Source: Planococcus citri
Lineage: Eukaryota > Arthropoda > Insecta > Hemiptera > Pseudococcidae
Length of the DNA stretch: 64,000 nucleotides
Assembly: GCF_950023065.1 (NCBI RefSeq)
Contig: NC_088678.1
Location: forward strand, 20,636,580-20,700,579
Direction of reading: 5' to 3'
Shown here piece after piece: positions 24,118-36,686 of the stretch. A program made the position numbers and the translations under genes. Every line of letters begins with the position of its first letter. Positions within the stretch are counted from its first letter, which is position 1. The notes under the pieces were generated by a model, which had not been told where the DNA came from, did not search any database, and saw only the letters and a program-made list of their open reading frames with translations.

Positions 24118-25358
24118 GAAAGCTCTTCATGGAGGGGAGAAATATTACCTAATTTTTAGGTGTTTTATAAATTCAATAAACTAAATATTCGTTGCAATTG
24201 TGAAATCACCTCAAAAACGTCATAAAAATTCAAACTTTTCAGGTAAATGATAAACCGTAAGCTCTTAGTTTAAAAATTTTGAATTTCACTAAAATGTAAA
24301 TTACGTGAAATTATTGAGAATGGACTAGTTTTAAATTTTTTTTCAATTTTAAAGAAATGGTAGTTTCTGCAGTGGTGGACAAATTGGGTAAATGAGTGGG
24401 CTAAAAATTTCAGACCTGCTGGTTCAAAATTTTTTTAAAAAATAGGCCTTTTTAAATGCCTTTTCAACTTATTCTGGAAAAATTGAAAGATGTATACCTA
24501 GATAAAAAATTATCCAACTTGCCAAACGTGTTACTAATAATTCCAAACTTTTACCAACTCCAAACCTCCTGGTCACTTCGCCTCTGTTGACTACCATAAT
24601 GAATACTCGTATGAATGCAATACTATATTTTATTCAAAGAACACTAGAGCCCTGCAAATGAAAGACTGCTTTGATCAACGAATCACTAATACAAATATGT
24701 ACTACATACAACAGAAGTTATGAAAATGGGAAGAAAACTAAACAATTGGTATGAGATTGACTTTTGGAAACCTTGAAAAAATCTCATTACTTTTTTAGGC
24801 AGGGAAATTACACTTTTGAGCCCTTAACTCATTGCCATTTCAAAGTGCAAATACAAATTGCCGAACAAATTTGGCAATGTAAAAAAAATTCTTCCTCCAT
24901 AACCCTTGAAGGCCGGTCAATTTGGCATTCTTGATGAGGTACAGTGTAAATAAAGAAGATTACCTACTTACTACACGAATTGGAATTGTTCGAATGTTCT
25001 TTGTCGAGAAGTGTTTCCGGTACCTTAGCTACAGACTCCCGAAATGAAATTTCGTACATGCAGCGTCAATGTTGTCAAATCTACCAATGCCCCCCCCTCG
25101 CCCTACAAAAAATCAAGTATTCAAGGTGTGCCGAGCTTTTAAAAATATTATAATATTTGGGAAAACGTCTTAAATATTTACCTACTTTTATATTCATTAG
25201 TAAAAACATCCTAAACACTTTCATTTATTCATGTGTTAAGTACCTAATAAATATTCGTTTCAACGTCTTCAGACTTTGATGGTTTTTTCTTTATTTATTT
25301 TTAACACATTTTTTGAGGGAGTCGATATAAGGTAAGTTTTTTTTTTGGTACCCAATTT

Positions 25359-26108
25359 TCATATTTTCCAAAAAAAAAGCTTCATATTGAGGCGTCTTTT
25401 CGAGTCTATAGCTTTTTGCTTTTTTTCGGCATCTTTTTCGATTTTTTTTCGCAGGTCTCGAATTCGCCCTTCTTCTGTTTCTTTCAGTTGTTGTTCTTTT
25501 TTTCGTTGGTCTACCCGCTTTGTTAATCGATTTGGAAAACGTTCAGGGAAATCGTAAATGGGAATTTGGGTGCTTGGGGCTTTGGGGTATAAAACTAGAA
25601 GTGCTAGGATATTGTTTAAGCCATCACCGGCATTTCCAGCTCAAGTTCGCTTTGAGAAATTCAAAAAATAAAGAAAGCTTCGATAAAAAGAGCCCTATTA
25701 CTTTTGACAATTAGAGAAAATTCTATTTTTTGATTCCATTCTCAGCGAATCGCCAAGTTTTGAACATGCAAAATATTTAAAAAAAAAAAACGATTCACCT
25801 TTTTGCTATCAATTTGAAGAACCGATAGTAAAGTAAAGAAGAAGTTGGTGTTAATGCATAAATTGAAGACGCTGCAAAATCTATAGCTTAAAAAAAAATA
25901 TTAAAAGAACAGAAAAGTAAATACATAAACATTTTGAAAGAAAAGGTTATTAATCCAGACTTAATTAATTACCAAAAACATAGGTACCTATTCGAGATGA
26001 GCTTTCGCCATCTTGTTGCTTTTCCCTGAAGCCAGCACTTTTCTTTTTTGATGTCAGAACAGTAGCCACCATATGAGGGAGAGGTGGAGGAAGAAAGAGT
26101 GCAGATTT
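25359..26108 (-). pseudogene. Two-exon gene segment of unknown family, coiled-coil encoding, probably decaying
   Basis: Seen on the minus strand: exon 26108-25973 (45 codons plus one base; SALFLPPPLPHMVATVLT near its start, REKQQDGESSSR later), then an intron beginning GTAATT, then exon 25639-25359. The leftover G plus CT makes a codon, so the two frames join in phase. The second exon reads AGNAGDGLNNILALLVLYPK, then IPIYDFPERFPNRL, then a Lys/Glu/Arg-rich stretch of about 45 residues with GRIRDLRKKIEKDA, a probable coiled coil. A run of nine T near the 3' end puts the frame into a stop; the related copy at 22.2 kb has seven T and stays open there. Related exons at 22218-22606, 31236-31378 and 5304-5414 support a real gene family. 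Function unknown. Confidence 0.5.
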
Positions 26109-28264
26109 CTCCAGCAAATGTTTACCCCTGGGTTGGGTAAAAAAAAAAAACATTATAAACACACAAAAAATTTTCAACTCATAGACGTAGATAAGTAGTC
26201 AACATTCAACAGTAATTTAGGTAGGTAATAAAAAACTGTCTTAGACAATTTTTGACCACACTACACCTACATGAAAAAAAAGGTCTTGAATGACCTAAAT
26301 AAGACAAATTAAATAAAATAATACAAATAAGAATCTCACTTTCCACATTATAGCTTTTGACAAATTCTGATTTCTCTATTGCATTAATGATTTTTATTTT
26401 GAGGACACCCCTCAGAAAGTTTTTTTTTCGTCTGTATTTTTTTAAACGAAGCATCCTGAAAAAAAACTAATATAAAAGCTGAAAGCCAGCGAATCAAATC
26501 CCTAATCTCTGTTTCCATCCTTATTACATATGAAAATGTATGAGAGATGGTGTTGAGTTTCTATGAGATTCTGAGAAATTTCATTTACATATACGTATAA
26601 GTTATATTTAATAAATTTGCGTATTGGGATTATTGATGTAGGTACCTAATACATAATCTCTGCCTTATTCCAGTGATGAATGATGATTCATACCAGGAAA
26701 AAATATACCCACTTATTGCTGACTTTCTTATGATATGCCAGATTTTAGATAAAATGGTAGAAAACTGAACAATTATCTACCTATAGTGTGAGGTGATAAC
26801 TTTTGGAAACCTCGAATAAAATCTCATAGACTTTTTCGAGGGAGAAAGATGGCACTTTTTGAGTCCTAAACTCATTGCCATTTTGGCATTCTTGATGAGG
26901 TACAGGAATATTATGTGTTAGGCTAATGTTAGGCAAATAAAGATAGATTACTTACTGCATGCGTTAGAATTAGAAATAATGTCACTATGAGTGCTTAAAA
27001 ACGATTCGACTAAATTTAAAGTCCCTGATTTCACGACTTCCGATAAGGTTTCCTTTTTTCCTCCAAAATTGCAATTGCCAGACACGTGTAATGATCAGTA
27101 CCATGAAATAATATAACTTATCGCGACAACTTTCTGATGTTATGCCATAAGTTGAGAAAATGGGAAGAAAACTAAACAATTAGGTAGTAGGTATGAGGTT
27201 GACTTTTGAAACTTAGAAAAAAAATCTCTAGACTTTTTTGAGAGAGATAAATGACACTTTTTGAAGAGACAATTTGGCATTCTTGATGAGGTACAGGAAT
27301 ATCGTGTGTTAGGTAAATAAAGAAGATTACTTACTGCATTTATATATCTGACGATTGCTTTCATAATTTCTACTTCTTCCGTCAGTTAGTTTCTGCAGTG
27401 TTGGACAGATAGGGTCAAATGAGTGGGCTAAAAATTTCAGCTCTGCTGGTTCAATATTTTTAAAAAAATAAGTCTTTTTAAATGCTTTTTCAGTTTATCC
27501 TTTGGTGATAAGTATTAGAGTACTTGGGTTTGAAATAGTCAAATTTAAATTTAAATTTATAAATTTAAGAAATTACCTACGTACTAAACCATTCTAGACA
27601 ATTTTGGATCACGCCATCCATGTAAAAAAGAGGTCTTGAATGACGAAAATCAAAACAAAATTTAGATCTCACTTTTCACATGGCTTTTCACAAACATTAT
27701 GATTTCTTTATTATGATCATTTGGTACAATGATTTTTATTCAAGGAAGCACCTCAGATAGCAGTTTTCATCCATATTTTTTTAACGAAGCATCCTAGAAA
27801 AAAAACTAAAAGCTGTACCTAAGAAAACCTATAATGCGTAATCTCTGTCTTACCTCAGTGATGATCAGTATTCAGTACTATGAAAAAATATATCACGATG
27901 ACTTTCTGATGTTATGCCATAAGTTAGGGAAGTGGGAAGAAAACTACACAATTAGTATGAGGATTGACTTTTGAAACTTGAAAAAATTTTCAACGTCAAT
28001 TATATAAGTTATAATTACACATTGCGATTATAGATGTATTGTATACCTAATATCTGATCTCGGTCTTACTGCACTGATAATTGGTACCTGACCTACCTGG
28101 GGGGAAAATGAAAATCTTTTTGATGTTGTTGCAGAATTTACAAAATTGGTAGAAAAATAAGCAATGGTTCAGAAAAGCTTGTCTCCTCATATTAATGATA
28201 AAGAAATTTTAAAAAACAACCTACCCTGTTACACCTCACATTTCTCAAAACCTTGTTGATGGCG

Positions 28265-28543
28265 TTTTTTTTTTTTTTTTGACATTTTTTTATACTGGGC
28301 GTGTATAATTGCCAGGATTTTTACGCCCAGTTTCGAGGGGTTAGTCTAGATTTGGTTTGAAAGATTGATTTCTTTGATGTATTTAAGAATGTTTTCCATC
28401 TGTTTGATGTTGTCAGGAATTGTAGGGTTGAGGTCTGAAATGTTTAAGTTGATCTGCTGATAGATTGTTCTTTTTCTACAAACATTCTGATCAGCTACTG
28501 TGACTCTCCATTTATTGATACATACAACAGCAAATCGGCACAA
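28265..28543 (-). mobile_element. Probable LINE 3' end with poly(A) tail
   Basis: Minus strand. A frame ends DLNPTIPDNIKQMENILKYI then KEINLSNQI and TAG (28346-28348), the kind of C-terminus seen in I-like non-LTR elements. About 65 bases of untranslated sequence follow, including an 8-bp hairpin (CTGGGCGT...ACGCCCAG, 28295-28330), then 16 A (T16 at 28265-28280 on +). A related 45-base piece lies at 34407-34450. The clade is inference. Confidence 0.45.
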
Positions 28544-28549
28544 AAGGAA

Positions 28550-31230
28550 GAGAATAAGTTATTAAGTTTCTAATTTCAAAATAAGAATGGTTTTCATCAA
28601 AGTCTTTACTATTTCTTGTTTTTAGAAAGAAAAACTATCATACAATTAATTTAATTTTGGGTTCAAGAAAACCGAAAATTTAGGTTTGTTTCCTCTTCTA
28701 TGATTAAGTTGTATTTTGGAAAGTCACTGGAGAGGTAATGAAGGTGTTTCCTTTAGAAAACAGTTATGAGCTAAATGCAAACTTGATTCCTGTAATTAAA
28801 AAAAAAAGGTACAAAGGTACAGAAGTATTTTATTTGAAACTTGCAGAATAATTTTGTTGAATTTTCTGAATGTGATATGTACTAAGAAAATGAACAAATA
28901 TGCTCCGTTAGTTCTCTGACTTCAACAAAGTTTACAAAAAAAAAATTACCCATCACTGTAATGTAATTCAATCGAAGCAATATTGATGAAAATGAAATTT
29001 TTAATGAAGCATCCTAGAAAAAAACTAAAAGTTGTAAGCAAACCTACAAACATACTTAATGCCTTAAACTCTGTCAAATATATCAGGATGACTTTCTGAT
29101 GTTATGCCATAAGTTAGGAAAAATCGAAAGAAAACTAAGCACACAATTAGTATATGAGGTTGACTTTTGAAACATGAAAAGATGAAAGCATATCTTATGA
29201 CTTTTTTGAGAGACAAAGATGACACTTTTTGAACCCTCAACTCATTGCCATTTCATAAAATACCCATAAGGTTCATACTCGTAGTTTGTTGTAGTAGTAC
29301 ACAAATTGCCAAACAGCCAAACAAATTTAGCAATGTAAAAAAATCCTTTCTCTATGACCCTTGAAGAGTCAGTTTGGTATTCTTGATGAGGTACGAGGTA
29401 CAGGGTAAAATAAAGATTACTTACTACACAAGTCAGAATTTGTGATTATCTACATTAAGAACATGTATATGTACGTGAAGGCATTTATCCAATTTCTATA
29501 TTTCAAACAATGCATGCCCATTCACAGTACAAAAAACAATTAGGTAAGTCTTTTAATGGGTAAGGTATTGAAAGATAAATCTCAATAGCGTAGATTCAAA
29601 GTTTCCATTCATGAAGAAGCTCACAATCATTGTAAAAATTCTTGTGCATTTAATAAGTAGTCAAGTACCAACCAGACGTTCATTTTTGACCCTATTTAAC
29701 ATGTCTTGCTCATCTCATCTTCACAATAAATTATTTTGATTGCGTGTACTTCGACTACCTACTACAAAGTTTCTGTTATGCCCTCTTAAAATAGAAAATA
29801 GGTATAAAAAACTATGACTACCTATTTGAACAATATTATTACCGTCCTTATCACACATGAAAATATATGAGAGTAATGTTGGTTTTCCACGAGCTTCTAA
29901 AAAAATAGGTTAATTGTACATATACTTTATAATTATATGAATTCACATTGTGATTATGGATGTACCTAATGTCTAATCTCTGCTTTACTGCAGTGATACA
30001 TTGGTACTTCTACCAGAAAAAAAAAATTAAAACTATATTGCTGACTTTTCAATGCTATGGCAGAATTTACAAAAATTGGTAGAAAACTGAGCAATTAGTG
30101 TGAGGTTGACTTTTGAAACTTGAAAAAAATTCTCTAGACTTTTTCAAAGGAGGAAGATGGCACTTTATGAGCCCTCAGCTCATTACCATTTCAGAGTAGG
30201 TACAATTAAAGGTTCATAGTGTATAAATCTCCAAATGAATTTGGCATCGTAAAAAATCCTTCCTTCACAACCCTTACAGGGTCAATTTGGCATTCTTGAT
30301 GAGGTACAGAAATATTGTACGTATGTTAGGTAAATGAAGAAAATCACTTACTGCAGAGTTAAAATTTATGAGTGACTGAAAAAATTAAAACTTTCAAGTG
30401 TCGCCAGATATGAGAAATTGAAAATAGTACTCTTACCCCTCTGCGAACTCTTGCCCCCACCTACTCTACATACTTACTTATGTTAAAAAAATTTGTCATA
30501 TTTTGTTCTGAAACTTTATCGGGTAAATCAGGTTGAGAAAGTAAAGGGTCGTCCTTATTTTCAAAGTTTTTCCCAATCGACTGAACAAGTATTCAGAATA
30601 ACTTGAACAACATAACATGTACTTAATCAGAACACAGTTTGAATTTACTATACTCGTCACTTTAAAACTTGACTACAAGTTGTACTTTTTTGCAAAGGAA
30701 TCCCTGCCTTGTAAATTGAAAAAGTGCAAAAATTGTTCTAACCCTCCCTCCAAGCTATTTTTTTCATGTTATCTAGCAAAAATTGATTTTTTGCTACTTA
30801 CATATATGTAATTATTAGAGTCACTCCTCCTAACTAATTTTTGAGATATCTCGTTCTTTAGAGCTTGGTTTCATCAAAAATTGTATAAAAGTAGGCAAAA
30901 CTCCATAATCAAATTATGTACTTTTTCACTCAGCAAATTTCTGAAGGGATCTTTGCTTTAAAGCAATTATTTTTTCGTTTTTTTGGGAGGACGTGGAGAG
31001 GGCTTCGCCTCTCTCACACCTCCCTCACTGGGCTTACCCCACAGAACGTTTTCTTCACTTTCTCATCAAACAAGTTTATCAGAAATGATCTTACAATTTC
31101 TTATAATGATAATAATAAATAATAGGTACCTATACCTACTTACCTGATTTTCATCTTATATAATACATATAGGGGTAAAGGATAGAAAAGTAAATACATA
31201 TGTACATAAACATTTTTAAAGGAAAGGTTA
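28550..31230. other. Array sequence without recognised exon
   Basis: Two unit copies and blocks shared with other parts of the array (TATGAGAGTAATGTTGG near 29870; the 10.6-kb segment near 30700; the 12.0-kb segment near 30950). No protein-like frame. Confidence 0.5.
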
Positions 31231-31235
31231 CTTAC

Positions 31236-31378
31236 TGAGTAGTTAATTCTCCAATTTTTCTAGTCGCAAATGCCATCGCAGGACTTTGCTTTTCCCTGAG
31301 GCTAGCACTTCTCTTATTTGGTGTCAGAGCAGTAGCCACCAGATGAGGGATAGGTGGAAGAGGTAAGAGAGCAGCTTC
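31236..31378 (-). CDS. Intact exon of the same unknown family
   Basis: Minus strand, 143 bases, open for 47 codons plus two bases. It lies between an acceptor (GCTGAAG) and a perfect donor (CA followed by GTAAGT). It reads EAALLPLPPIPHLVATALTP then NKRSASLREKQSPAMAFATR. It matches the exon at 25973-26108 (ALFLPPPLPHMVATVLT ... REKQ) residue by residue over about 31 positions and then differs, ending in another phase. No partner exon was found just downstream, so this may be an isolated remnant or part of a longer gene. Confidence 0.45.
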
Positions 31379-31497
31379 CTTCAGCAAAGTTGAAATTTTA
31401 GATTTTAGTTTGGAAATTAGGTGGAGGAATTGTTAAAAAATTATTGAGTGAAGTAAAAATTATTGCTGATCATTGAATTAAACGGTAAGTATAGTCT

Positions 31498-31536
31498 TTA
31501 TGAGCACAGGTGCTTCAGTCCAGTTGCCAAGGCCAT
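31498..31536 (-). repeat. Copy 3 of the repeated short frame (MALATGLKHLCS)
   Basis: Same segment, interrupted 24 bases upstream on the minus strand by the transposon at 31565-32257. It precedes the intact exon at 31236-31378. Confidence 0.35.
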
Positions 31537-31564
31537 CAAAATTGACTTCGATAGAAACAAATTG

Positions 31565-32257
31565 AGGAGGTGGATAGCAAAACGCAATAACTCCAAAATT
31601 ACGAAAATTGAGTTTGATATCCATCCTTATGTAAAATTCAACGGGGAATCTATTCCCGGTGTCAGATTTTGTCCATCAGTTGAATATCATAGCGCAATCG
31701 AGGAAAACAAGTCTGATTTTAGAGCTAAAATGCATTAAAAAATGAGATTTTGTTTGCAAAACGCAATAACTCCACTACTTTTTATACATTTCAGTTGCGC
31801 AGATGTGGTAACACTGTTTTTTTTTCATCGGGTGGGTACTGAAAATTGTTGGGTAGGAGTTACTTAAAAAAATGGTGCTTTTGTTGCCACTCTCTGAATG
31901 CCATATCACACACAGGAATTGTTTGAATTTCGCATTCCAGTTTTTTAATTGTTTTTTATCGAAAATTATCGATCAAACATCAGTTTTTTTTCTATAATTT
32001 TTCAATTTTTTCAAATAAAAAATACCAAAAAAAAAAATTGCGTTCAAAACGCAATAACTTTTTTTTCTTTTCCTCACTGTGCTTACCCAGGTGACCGAAA
32101 TTTTGAAATTGAGTGGAAATTTTATTTGTAGCACCTTCCCCTTTCATTTGACACCAATTTCGGAACTCGACCCCCCACCCTTCCCCTCCTGACAATTTTT
32201 CCTAATTTCCCAAAAAAATCAAAAATGGAGTTATTGCGTTTTGCTATCCACCTCCTC
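31565..32257. mobile_element. 693-bp inverted-repeat element with AATTG target duplication
   Basis: Terminal repeats of about 30 bases are exact (AGGAGGTGGATAGCAAAACG...). AATTG occurs on both sides (31560-31564, 32258-32262). Uninterrupted copies of the host repeat at 35.9 and 37.8 kb read ACAAATTGATG, which shows the empty site. The terminal word AAAACGCAATAACT recurs inside. No transposase. Confidence 0.75.
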
Positions 32258-32394
32258 AATTGATATTTTGAACATAACGGTATTTTATTGATTCAAAAAT
32301 CGCAGTAAAATTTCAAAACGTCTAAAAATTACTTAAGTACTAAATAATGATTTAACCTAAAAGTAGGTATATGTATTTGGACATCATGTTTTTA

Positions 32395-32800
32395 TCAATT
32401 TATCATATACCACAGGTTGTACTCGTATAGCGATAGGAGCGAAAAACCACAATTTTTTTTTTAAATGTCTCCTCTTTGAGTGTTCAAATCTTCCCTCCAG
32501 GGACACCCACGAATTTGAAATTTTTTGCGGGTATTTTTCAACTCAAAATGAAGGTCTATGCTAAATGTGGTCAAGATCCGCCGATTTTTTTATTGACGAT
32601 ATAGCCATCATTTCTTACAAAAATTTGACTTAAAAAAAACGAGAGTTGACGGTTTTTGGCGAAAAATTAAGTTCAATAAAGTTTTCACGAGCACTTTTCA
32701 ACTCAAAGTTCAAGCATCAAAAAAAAAAAAAATTGAAAATTCCAAAAAATCAATACGAGTAAGACATGGCGAGTGAAAATTTTATAATTTAAAACAGACC
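32395..32800. mobile_element. Single-arm copy of the 38-kb foldback element
   Basis: Shares GATAGGAGCGAAAAA, GGGCACCCACGAA-like, TTTTTTGCGG, CAACTCAAAATGAAGG and GTGGTCAAGATCC with 38748-38925. Borders are not clear. Confidence 0.5.
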
Positions 32801-32990
32801 CGGATAGATTAGTAATATTGAGATTAACATAAGCCATTCTCCATACTTACTGGAAATAATTAAATAACTTGCTTACTTATCAATAAAATTCCTAACATTT
32901 TTCAGTACCGACATAAATACGAACAAAATCACTCACTTTTTAATTAAAGAAGACATTAATTTGGGGAGTTGTCCATCCAATTCGTTGATA

Positions 32991-33528
32991 TCACTCTGAA
33001 TACCATTCTGTTTCACCGATATATACGGCGATCAACGCAGCTGTATTCTTGAAGTTTTCGCAATATTTATTTATATTCAACAATATTTCGGCCAAGATTT
33101 TGCATCTTTGAAACAAAAAAACATCCTTCATTAATACCTACAGGTCATTTTGATGTAAAAACAATCGCAAAGAGTATGGGAAAATGAATTATTACCCATA
33201 TTGGATTAAATCTAAATGTGAGTTATCCAATGGGCTTCCTTGTTTTTGAATAATGTTCAAATGTTTCAACTCTACTGTTTTAATTCTGTGAATTGAATTA
33301 CTTACATGTGTTGAGGTGAGTGTTTTTCACAGCTTCGATTATATCGCGTAGCTGCTTTTGTAAGCTTCCTTGCTATATGTACATATATAAAACACAAAGA
33401 TTAGAACAAATTAATTAATCTCATACATTTACCATTTACCTACATATGTACTATACATATTTTATTCCACAACTTACCCCTAGCTCGACAATTGCTCTAA
33501 CAGTCTTCATGGCCTCATTCTCGTCTAC
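32991..33528 (-). pseudogene. Four-exon segment of an unknown gene, probably disabled
   Basis: Minus strand, in order: 33528-33478 (VDENEAMKTVRAIVELG, donor GTAAGT); 33372-33306 (QGSLQKQLRDIIEAVKNTHL, donor GTAAGT); 33274-33196 (LELKHLNIIQKQGSPLDNSH); 33105-32991 (CKILAEILLNINKYCENFKN then TAALIAVYIGETEWYSE and TGA). Phases fit at every junction. The second and third segments are only 31 bases apart, too short for a normal intron. A second protein-like frame (NGIQSDINELDGQLPKL) overlaps the end of the last segment and runs to a GTGAGT donor, suggesting a frameshift in the TATATAT stretch. Helical, amphipathic composition. Family not recognised. The first two exons have close copies at 36.7-37.0 kb. 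Confidence 0.45.
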
Positions 33529-34565
33529 CTGCGTTTTGGGTATATACGGATGTTTATATATATATTTACATTATTATTACTCATGCTTTGTTACATTACG
33601 TTACAAATTACGTTATCGTTACGTTACAGTCTGCTGTGACCTTTCCTAAGAGAGGTACTGAATGAGTTAAAATTGCTAGTATCATGTCATATTATTCATT
33701 TCAACATTTTTTTAGTTTGACAAAATGAAACTGGCAGAATTGATCGTGTGCACTTTGATAACTTATTCTAGTACGGACTCATAGTTTCCTCATAAAATCA
33801 TTTTGAATGTTGAAAAACACACTTTAAAAAAGTTTCAACTCAAAGATGTAGGTAGTCAACTTTAAACTGAAATTTAAGTAGGTTGATGATTTAAAAAAAA
33901 CTGTCCTAGACAATTTGACAATTTTTTGATCACACTACCTACATGCATGAAAAAAGAGGTCTTGAATGACCTGAATAAAAAAAAAATACAAATAATCTCA
34001 CTTTTCGCATTTTTGACAAATTATGATTTATTTATGGCATTAAGTAGAATGATTTTTATTTGAGGAAGTCCCTCAGAAAACATTTTTTGACGATACTTTT
34101 TGAAGGAAGTGTCGTGTTGTAGAAAAAAGTTAATAGATGAAAGCAAACAAACCTTATGTCTTACCTCTATATTTCCCATCTGTATTTTATTTTATCTACA
34201 TACACATTCAATGACTTTGGAGAATAAATATTAAATTTACACTTAGGTATTTTCAACACTCAGCATAAGTTGCCAATAATTTTTTACGATATAAGGCACA
34301 GTATGTTAAAAATTTGATTAGGTAGATACCTATTTCATCAATGTTTTTTCCATCCTTATTAGTAATTACACATGAAAATGTATGAGGAGAGTAATGTTGG
34401 TTTTCCATAAATTGTTCTTTTTCTAAAAACATTCTAATCAGCTACAAATGTTATTACTAAAATATATCCTTTCTCTATGACCCTTAAAGGGTCAGTTTGG
34501 CATTCTTGATCAGGTGCAGGGTAAGATAAAGATTACTTACTTACTACACGAGTTAAAATTGGTAT

Positions 34566-34636
34566 TTAGGTCCAATCCACTAGCATAGAGGTCGAAGCGC
34601 TTATTTTCATGTGGTTCTTCTGGGTCTCATTTAATC
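34566..34636 (-). CDS. Exon-like fragment, unknown
   Basis: Minus strand. Acceptor CATTTTTTTAG, then 22 codons (LNETQKNHMKISASTSMLVD then WT) and TAA. It sits between the exon groups at 36.7-37.2 and 33.0-33.5 kb on the same strand, so it may belong to the same gene. Short; chance is possible. Confidence 0.25.
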
Positions 34637-35831
34637 CTAAAAAAATGTACACCAATTTCAAGAATATTTTTCACACGAATCATCATTATACCTATGTAAT
34701 TAGATATTTTGTAGAAAAAAAGAAAAAAAACTGAAGAACTATTATTTTTATTTATCTTTTAGTGTTTTCTATGGTAGTGATTAGTTTTTCGACCACCATC
34801 AAGGACACTTTACCGTGTATTTATACTAATTTTGAAACGAATGTTTTCAAAATTTGACAGAGGTACAACACAATGCTAAGCTTCACAGATAGAATAAAAT
34901 TCCCTACACGTGGATTTACATTTTTTTTTTTTTTGAAAAACTTCACATTTTTTCTCTTTTAAACCAAATCTCTTTTTAAAACCAATAACAATTAGGAAGC
35001 ATTAAAATACCTATGGATTGTTTACGAATTTAAAATGAAGATAACTGAAACAACAATTAGTAGGTACTTGATATTGTTGATTACCAGAATTGTACCTATT
35101 TGAAACTGCTGTACCTAATTGATAATTTTTCTACATTTTATATTACTTTCCATAATTTGATCATTAAATATCAGAATATTTTAAATTTTTAAAATATTCA
35201 ATTTTGTATTACAACTTTGATTAGTACATTGCGTACATTGTACATCGTAGAAAGAATTCCAATTTGCAGAATTATGTAGGTAACGGATCGTTCATAGTTT
35301 GCTTTGCTTTTTGTACATGTAAAGGTACAGTATATGACTGACAATCACTTCACTTCAGTTGTATTTCCACAGTACATATTCACACACTTATTTATGTTAA
35401 GCATCATCATTATGAGTAAAATTCCGTGAAAATGCACAATATTTTAAAATTTTTGATAAAAATTTTGTAGAATCAGTAATTGAATTCAGCAATATTTAAA
35501 ATACCAGAATCAAATTCAGATAGGTATAAAAATAATCAATAAATGGTATGAAATAGATAACAACATAAAACAAGTAAAATGGCCTTGTGGAAGCAAAAAT
35601 ATAAAAGTTTTATTTTATCAACAAAAAAAAAATTAAATACAGGGAACAAGTATATAAGAACCAATATACCAATTATAGGACTATTCAAAGACAAAAATGT
35701 TTCATAAATTATTTATCAAAATGATATACAATTTTTTATTTCTTATTATTATTTTCCTAATTGTTACATGTTTCCTTATAGGGAGGGCGGGGAGTATTAA
35801 TTCTTTTTTAGAGAATTTGTTTGGATAGTCT

Positions 35832-35870
35832 TTATGAGCAAAGTAGCTTCAGTTCAGTTGGCAAGGCCAT
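35832..35870 (-). repeat. Copy 4 of the repeated short frame (MALPTELKLLCS)
   Basis: Same segment as the other copies, without interruption. On the minus strand it lies upstream of the 34.6 and 33 kb exon-like pieces. Confidence 0.35.
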
Positions 35871-36004
35871 CAAAGTTGGTTTTAATAGGAACAAATTGAT
35901 GTTTTGACCATAATGGTATTTTACTGATTTGAAAGTTGCATTAAAATTTCAAAACGTCTAAAAATTACTTACTAATTCAAATGTAGAATTTCTGAAAAAT
36001 TGGG

Positions 36005-36225
36005 AAAAAACGCCCAGTCTCAAATGAAAGTAGATATTTTAGATTCTGTGTCGACCTGTGCTATTGGCGTCAAAATCCAAGACCACTTTTAGAGTTGTTC
36101 TACTGAGCGGTTGAAAATTTGAAAATCGTTTCTTTCTGAATAAATTCGTATTTTTAAAATTTTTTCTTGGCAAATATTTCGCATTATTTATGTTAAAATT
36201 TTGAAAGATATCATTATGTAGGTAG
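36005..36225. mobile_element. Partial copy of the 38-kb foldback arm
   Basis: Matches 38130-38340: TCTCAAATGAAAGTAGATAT, GTCGACCTGTGCTATTG, AAGACCACTTTTAG and TTTCGCATTA occur in order. No ends identified. Confidence 0.5.
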
Positions 36226-36686
36226 GTATAAGTAACCTTACTTACTTAATTAATTAGGACTTAAATCGAAAAAATCTGAATTGCTGTAATCCAACCTTTT
36301 AATGCGCCTAATCTCTGTCTTACCGCAGTGATGATAAGTATTCAGTACCATGAAAAAATATATCACAATGACTTTCTGATGTTATGCCACAAGTTAGAAA
36401 AATGGGAAGAAAACTAACCAATTGGTGTGCGGTTGACTTTTGAAACTTGAAAAAGTTCTTTTGACTTTTTTGAGAGGGGAAGATGACACTTTTTGAACCC
36501 TCAACTCATTGCCATTTCAATGCATAAGGTTCATATCGATACAAATCGCCAAACAAATTTGGCAATGTAAAAAGAAAATCCTTCCTCCACAACCCTGATG
36601 TCCCTGAAAGACTTAAACTGTCAATGTGGCATTCTTGATGAGGTACAGAAATATTGTATGTTAGGTAAATAAATAAAATTACTTAC

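Larger units (their letters stand above)
23450..30365 (+). repeat. Array unit copies, mid-window
   Basis: Copies at about 23450-23810, 24690-24990, 26635-26975, 27085-27345, 27760-28000, 28990-29450 and 29940-30365, all in the + orientation with the same landmarks. The copy ending at 27345 keeps, on the minus strand before its GTAAGT donor, a frame EEVEIMKAIVRYINA resembling IENEAMKTIRAI of the 36.9-kb exon. Confidence 0.75.

Noticed and set aside
27335..27392. Minus-strand exon EEVEIMKAIVRYINA
   Set aside because: It has a donor and resembles the 36.9-kb exon, but a TAA lies between the only acceptor and this frame, so it is mentioned only as a remnant.
31463..31738. 91-codon + frame
   Set aside because: It crosses the boundary between the array segment and a transposon, so the first and second halves have separate origins.
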